Assembly: GCA_964558295.1 (NCBI GenBank)
Contig: CAZLDQ010000271.1
Coordinates: forward strand, 1-6,656
Length of the DNA: 6,656 nucleotides
From: JBDKTH01 sp964558295
Lineage (GTDB): Bacteria; Planctomycetota; Planctomycetia; Pirellulales; Thermoguttaceae
Direction of reading: 5' to 3'
The notes beneath the pieces were generated by a model. That model saw only the letters and a program-made list of their open reading frames with translations. It was not told the origin of the DNA and searched no databases. Below, piece by piece: positions 6,302-6,656 of this stretch (the stretch's first letter is position 1; each line of letters begins with the position of its first letter). The translations under genes and the position numbers were made by a program.

Positions 6302-6499
6302 GCCTAGACTTGTCCGGCCGTCCACTCCCTCGCGACTGTCCCTGAGTCTCCTCGCAGGACCATGGAAGACACTCGTCTCCAACTCGTCACCAAGTAATTA
6401 GTACGATCCCGACAAATTGGGGTTTGCCAACGACCTCAAGGTCGCACAGTCGCGGAAAATCCCCTAGGGGAGTTCTCGGCAACCTTCTAGCAAAACCCT
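6302..6499 (-). ncRNA. Predicted structured small RNA, 6S RNA candidate
   Basis: On the minus strand the ends of this ~195-nt stretch pair through five nested helices in the right order. These are 6491-6486 with 6308-6302 (GCTAGA/TCTAGGC, one bulge); 6482-6477 with 6316-6310 (TTGCCG/CGGACAA, one bulge); 6473-6468 with 6329-6324 (ACTCCC/GGGAGT); 6454-6446 with 6339-6331 (CGCGACTGT/ACAGTCGCG, perfect); and 6441-6435 with 6346-6340 (CCTTGAG/CTCAGGG, one G-U). That is about 34 pairs in one long interrupted rod with a ~88-nt distal part, the length and shape of 6S RNA, which binds RNA polymerase as a promoter mimic. A promoter lies just upstream. In E. coli ssrS neighbours zapA, and zapA neighbours rny in other bacteria, so the position fits. 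No sequence signature proves the class, so I am surer that it is a structured RNA than that it is 6S. Confidence 0.5.
6431..6444 (-). other. Local hairpin competing with the long-range stem of the small RNA
   Basis: CGACC-TTGA-GGTCG is a perfect 5-bp stem with a 4-nt loop. It uses the same bases (6435-6441) that otherwise pair with 6340-6346, so the two states exclude each other. Confidence 0.5.
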
Positions 6500-6505
6500 G
6501 TGTTT

Positions 6506-6534
6506 ATCTTAATAATACTAGCATCCGACTGCAA
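6506..6534 (-). promoter_or_regulatory. Predicted promoter of the small RNA
   Basis: On the minus strand TTGCAG (6534-6529), a 17-nt spacer and TAAGAT (6511-6506) match 3/6 and 4/6 of the -35 and -10 consensus within an AT-rich pocket that stands out from its GC-rich surroundings. The predicted start near 6499 falls 8 nt before the first paired base of the small RNA, which fixes the strand of that RNA. Confidence 0.5.
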
Positions 6535-6656
6535 CTGCGAATCGAACAATCCGGATGAGATAACCTGAACGGTCCTTGCGATTTAGGACGACGCCCCCCA
6601 GGCTCCGTCAGCTAGCATTGCCAGTGGCCCCGGTTCCCCCCAAACCCCCGATGCCT
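6535..6656. other. Right-edge intergenic sequence
   Basis: No gene is recognisable. GTCCT/AGGAC (6572-6589) forms a 5-bp hairpin without a T-run. Short open tails enter from the right edge on the minus strand in all three frames and stop within about 80 nt, so an upstream gene could end here, but none of the tails is distinctive. Confidence 0.4.

Noticed and set aside
4586..6401. Long plus-strand open frames opposite rny
   Set aside because: They are antisense to the intact Rny coding sequence and show Ser/Arg/Leu-rich mirror patterns of its coiled coil.
6531..6560. tRNA-like T-loop (GTTCGATTC on the minus strand)
   Set aside because: The flanking 5-mers do not pair as a T-stem, and no acceptor or anticodon stem can be built around it.
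6608..6656. Possible C-terminal tail of an upstream minus-strand gene (Gly-rich frame ending at TGA 6608-6610)
   Set aside because: Only about 15 codons are visible, and the other two frames are just as plausible. A zapA-like gene could be expected here, but nothing in the tail identifies one.
1..6656. CRISPR arrays, transposases, integrases or attachment sites
   Set aside because: I found no spaced direct repeats of CRISPR size, no transposase or integrase motifs and no terminal inverted repeats around a mobile gene.

Overview
This GC-rich window most likely comes from a planctomycete (Planctomycetota, possibly Pirellulales-like). I infer this from the style of its proteins: a Pro-rich LysM protein, a DUF2752 membrane protein with a CPxCGMTTA motif, a secreted alpha/beta-hydrolase-like protein and a small lipoprotein, all next to an rny-ymdB pair. 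No rRNA or other taxonomic marker is present, so the assignment is tentative.

Layout, left to right. Positions 1-458 (+) hold the C-terminal end of a LysM protein that begins outside the window. It converges, with only 19 bp between stop codons, on a secreted alpha/beta-hydrolase-fold protein (478-1512, -) whose nucleophile elbow carries Glu instead of Ser. A gap of about 430 bp (1513-1939) holds the hydrolase promoter and a degenerate heptad repeat. Next, all on the minus strand, come a lipoprotein of unknown function (1940-2602), a DUF2752 three-helix membrane protein (2658-3134), a YmdB-type metallophosphodiesterase (3251-4102) and ribonuclease Y (4244-5803). About 850 bp upstream of rny has no convincing gene. 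It contains a roughly 190-nt stretch (6302-6499) that folds into one long imperfect hairpin behind a recognisable promoter. This is a good candidate for a stable small RNA, with 6S RNA the leading hypothesis.

How the genes may work together: every gene from rny to the hydrolase is transcribed leftwards. Rny is the membrane-anchored endonuclease that starts mRNA turnover, and YmdB is its usual genomic neighbour and a metal-dependent phosphodiesterase, so 4102-5803 reads as an RNA-turnover and signalling unit. The DUF2752 protein and the lipoprotein form a second envelope-directed pair of unknown function. The hydrolase-like protein has its own promoter and signal peptide. The less expected signals are the structured RNA, the Ser-to-Glu elbow, and period-7 ATTC-type repeats that recur in two intergenic gaps and form inverted arms between rny and ymdB.
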